This document shows, in pieces, positions 28,653-30,833 of a stretch of 30,833 nucleotides of DNA. The position numbers and the translations under genes were made by a program. This DNA comes from a virus. The stretch's first letter is position 1. Every line of letters starts with the position of its first letter. Below the pieces are notes generated by a model. That model was not told where the DNA came from. It ran no database searches and worked only from the letters and a program-made list of their open reading frames with translations. The stretch covers positions 1 to 30,833 of IMG/VR virus record IMGVR_UViG_3300049596_000305; one strand, given 5' to 3'.

Positions 28653-29488
28653 TATAAAAACTCTTGTATTTCTTTTGGAAGCCAATCATTATCATCTACA
28701 TTAAATTTAATTTCTTTAAATGGTTGGTTCCTTGAATACTCACATTTTACTATGGTTACATCATCATCGACTTTTTCTACAAATACAACTGTTTCAGCTT
28801 TTTTTAATATACTACTTCCAACGTGTCCTACAGGTTTTGCAGTACCAAAGTTTTTATGTAGTATTCCTGTGCAATGCATTTTACCCTTTGCAGTCCAATT
28901 AAGTAACTTTTCTGTCAATCCTGTACTTTGTTCTAAACTATTAAAATCAGTAACTAAATCTACAAAACCATCAATAGACATTAAACCTATGTTATTTTTA
29001 AAATCGCTTTCAAATACTACCCAATCAATAAAATCAAAACGCTCTTTAGGTGTGTAACCACGTAAGCCAAAAGTTTTATAATATTCACAATTACCACCGA
29101 TTAATTCTAATACTCTGCGTTGTACTCTTTGTGCGTGAAAATGTGATTGCTCTGTGTCAAATGATAGTACAAATTTCTTATCTGCATTATGTCCTTTAAT
29201 ACTTGGGTTGTGTATGTTTGACTTACCGCCTATGTAAGCTGCTTCAATCATAGACTTAAAAAATGTTTTTCTACTTTTAGAAGCACCTACTATGCAGCTA
29301 AAATCACCATACGAACCAAATGGTATTGGGTAACTATTACCTTTGTAAATACTTTCTCCTATGCTTAATGCAATTGGTTGCTGTTTTATTTCTTCTGCAG
29401 GGTCAATTAAACTTTCTTTAAGTATTTGTTTAAAGTCTAAAATTGGTTCTGCATTACTATTTAAATCTTCGAAATTAAAATCACTCAT
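28652..29488 (-). CDS. RecA-fold ATPase, phage replicative helicase or RepA-like
   Basis: A 278-aa protein. Walker A is GASKSRKT (68-75), Walker B IGLMSIDG (167-174, D173), with VLSFDTEQS (107-115) and GILHKN (208-213) as sensor-like segments. The layout fits RepA/AAA_25-type hexameric ATPases encoded by phages next to a replication initiator. It would unwind DNA at the fork. Its start overlaps the upstream gene by 8 nt and its stop overlaps ninB. A pure recombinase is the alternative; the small size and the neighbours favour the helicase. Confidence 0.75.
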   Translation of the reverse strand: MSDFNFEDLNSNAEPILDFKQILKESLIDPAEEIKQQPIALSIGESIYKGNSYPIPFGSYGDFSCIVGASKSRKTFFKSMIEAAYIGGKSNIHNPSIKGHNADKKFVLSFDTEQSHFHAQRVQRRVLELIGGNCEYYKTFGLRGYTPKERFDFIDWVVFESDFKNNIGLMSIDGFVDLVTDFNSLEQSTGLTEKLLNWTAKGKMHCTGILHKNFGTAKPVGHVGSSILKKAETVVFVEKVDDDVTIVKCEYSRNQPFKEIKFNVDDNDWLPKEIQEFL

Positions 29489-29990
29489 AATAGTTTATAT
29501 CTTTTAATAATTCATTTGCAGTTTTTACAAAACTTTTTTCTACTAATTCAAAATCCCAATTCTTTTTTAATTGTTGTATAATTTCTTTTTGATTATCTGA
29601 AATTATATTTTTATCGTTTTCTATTTGCGTTTCATTTAACAAATGTGGGTTTGTTGTATTTACTCCAATTGAATTAAAATAATTTGTTAGTTCTGTGTTT
29701 GTTAAATTTTTTTGTAAATATATTAAGTTAAAATTTAATGGCAATGATAAATCGTATTTAATTTTTTTAATTGCTTCTTCAATACTTCCGTAATACATTA
29801 AATTTTGGTTTAACTGTATTGCTAATAATTTAGCATATAATAAGTTTTTAGTTACAAATTCTTTATTTTTATTTTCTAACGCTGTATTCAATAATTTTAG
29901 TGCGTCTATATCTTCGCTATAAATATTGTTTTTATTTCGCTTAAACACGTTGTAAATGCGTTTAAATGCGTTTTGTTCTGTCCAACTCAT
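29481..29990 (-). CDS. Replication block protein, helicase-loader candidate
   Basis: A 169-aa helical protein (MSWTEQNAFKRIYNVFKRNK...; Leu/Asn-rich middle; DFELVEKSFVKTANELLKD near the end). It overlaps the initiator by 4 nt and the helicase by 8 nt, in the slot where phages often encode a helicase loader. It has no Walker motif, so a loader of the AAA+ type is excluded. Function unproven. Confidence 0.5.
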   Translation of the reverse strand: MSWTEQNAFKRIYNVFKRNKNNIYSEDIDALKLLNTALENKNKEFVTKNLLYAKLLAIQLNQNLMYYGSIEEAIKKIKYDLSLPLNFNLIYLQKNLTNTELTNYFNSIGVNTTNPHLLNETQIENDKNIISDNQKEIIQQLKKNWDFELVEKSFVKTANELLKDINYYE

Positions 29991-30691
29991 AATCTATCTT
30001 GTTTAATTTGTTGTTTAGGTGCAAATGTTTTATCGTTTCTTGCCCAAGTTACTAACCTACGTTCAATATCAAAAGTTTTTTGTAATTCAAAAAGCATTTT
30101 AGTTTTTGAGTGATTAGGTTCAGTCCAATATTGAAAAAAGTTTTTAAGTAAGTCAATAGAATATTTATTTTTAAATGGTACTAATTTTTCTTTAAATGCG
30201 AGTGTGCGAATTTCTAAATTCGTTTTCTTTTCTTCCACTTCATCTTTAGTTTCTATTTCATCTTCTACTTCATATTTCGAAACCATACCGTAATGGTTTA
30301 AAAGGCTTTCGAACCCTTTAATAGGATTTTCTTTTGATATACTTAAATCACTATCTTTCAATTCGTTAGGTAATTCATTATAAATATCAATAGCACTCTT
30401 TTTCATATTAGTATTATAATTTTGATGTTTCATAAAATTAACCAATACTATATGATTTTTTACATACTTAACCTTTGAAAGCCTTTCAAACTCTTTTAAA
30501 GACTTTTCAATTATATCTTTATTCAATCCAGTATCAAAAGAAATTTTCTTTATTGATACTTCATAAATACCTAACATATTAGTTTTATCGTTTGTAATTA
30601 AATATAAAAATAATAGTTTTTCACTTGGTGTTAAATCCTCAATAAAAGGGTCAGACCAAAAAGCAGTTGATACACTTCTTAACTTACTCAT
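29987..30691 (-). CDS. Phage replisome organiser/initiator
   Basis: A 234-aa protein. The N-terminal domain (1-100) has the pattern of phage initiators with a winged helix: VSTAFWSDPFIEDLTPSEKL, LITNDKTNMLGIYEVSIKKI, then DIIEKSLKEFERL. An acidic linker (145-160) follows, then a C-terminal domain (NFFQYWTEPNHSKTKMLFEL, RRLVTWARNDK, about 186-222) common to the same group. It should bind the origin and recruit helicase. Many such genes carry the origin inside; no clear iteron cluster was seen here. Confidence 0.75.
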   Translation of the reverse strand: MSKLRSVSTAFWSDPFIEDLTPSEKLLFLYLITNDKTNMLGIYEVSIKKISFDTGLNKDIIEKSLKEFERLSKVKYVKNHIVLVNFMKHQNYNTNMKKSAIDIYNELPNELKDSDLSISKENPIKGFESLLNHYGMVSKYEVEDEIETKDEVEEKKTNLEIRTLAFKEKLVPFKNKYSIDLLKNFFQYWTEPNHSKTKMLFELQKTFDIERRLVTWARNDKTFAPKQQIKQDRL

Positions 30692-30693
30692 AA

Positions 30694-30833
30694 TTAAAAT
30701 CCTTTAGAAGATAAATTATACCCTTTTTCTTCTTTAAATTCAATACCATCTATTCCATAATTAAAAGAATAATTTGTAATTGTATTTAAAGTATTGAAAT
30801 CTTCACTATTTAATAAATCAGTTAAGAAAATAT
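30694..30833 (-). CDS. Partial gene at right edge, C-terminal end only
   Basis: The last 45 codons of a minus-strand gene that begins beyond the window (IFLTDLLNSEDFNTLNTITN ... GYNLSSKGF, stop at 30694-30696). It leaves 2 nt before the initiator ATG. Nothing in this end identifies the protein. Stop codons in the other two frames support this frame. Confidence 0.55.
   Translation of the reverse strand, partial: IFLTDLLNSEDFNTLNTITNYSFNYGIDGIEFKEEKGYNLSSKGF

Noticed and set aside
28652-28685. Longer NinB start at 28685
   Set aside because: It lies inside the helicase gene; the ATG at 28652 forms a TAATG junction and gives the family's usual start.
29987-30691. Replication origin inside the initiator gene
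   Set aside because: No cluster of iterons or strong AT-step repeat could be seen beyond the general AT richness.
1-30833. tRNA genes, CRISPR arrays, integrase and attachment sites
   Set aside because: No cloverleaf-like segment, regularly spaced repeat or recombinase signature was seen by reading; absence is not proven without a scan.

Overview
The window is an AT-rich stretch (G+C roughly 30% by eye) of a tailed siphovirus genome, free or integrated, from a Bacteroidota host, most likely a flavobacterium. The host call rests on two things: several promoters match the Bacteroidota pattern TTTG-N19-TATATTTG exactly, and genes lack Shine-Dalgarno sequences and start after A/T-rich leaders. 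The proteins are typical Caudoviricetes products. No integrase, tRNA, CRISPR array or rRNA was seen, so lytic versus temperate cannot be decided. Both ends cut through genes.

Almost everything is on the minus strand, so transcription runs from high to low coordinates. From the right: a replication and recombination block (about 30.8-26.5 kb: replisome-organiser-like protein, RecA-fold ATPase, NinB, an orphan N6/N4 DNA methyltransferase, NinG). Next is a promoter and a cluster of tiny genes ending in a small sigma-like factor (26.4-25.1 kb). Then come the terminase subunits (24.7-23.2 kb) and the tail genes (22.97-15.66 kb): a -1 frameshifted tail assembly chaperone pair, tail completion proteins, two large tail proteins and the tape measure. 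The head genes follow (15.6-8.95 kb): XkdF-like protease, scaffold, major capsid, tail tube, portal with a C-terminal extension, and connector. The order is tail before head, and portal after capsid. A free-standing HNH homing endonuclease, a lectin-like (LamG) structural protein, a lysis cassette (holin-like, second membrane protein, M15 peptidase) and a metallophosphoesterase come next (8.9-4.5 kb). The left end (4.5-0 kb) holds small early-type genes, two tandem Cys-rich paralogues, a membrane protein, a Cro-like HTH protein, and a recombination set (annealing-like protein, SSB with a GLPF tail, RecB/Cas4-like nuclease).

Only two genes face the other way: a pair at 13.9-14.5 kb with its own host-type promoter and terminator, inserted between head genes. 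It looks like a moron.

The regulatory layout is the most notable part. I see three start-site classes: host-type promoters (TTTG/GTTG-N19-TATATTTG, four copies, all with a 19-nt spacer); a second type at three early units, where an identical 23-bp AT-only dyad replaces the -33 box; and a 13-bp element (GTTTTTAAATAAA) directly before four structural gene starts, three of them just downstream of a terminator. Two RNA candidates stand out: a pseudoknotted leader at 371-460 (minus) and a roughly 65-nt plus-strand RNA at 5815-5877 with its own promoter and terminator. All product names are inferred from reading the sequence and were not checked by database search.
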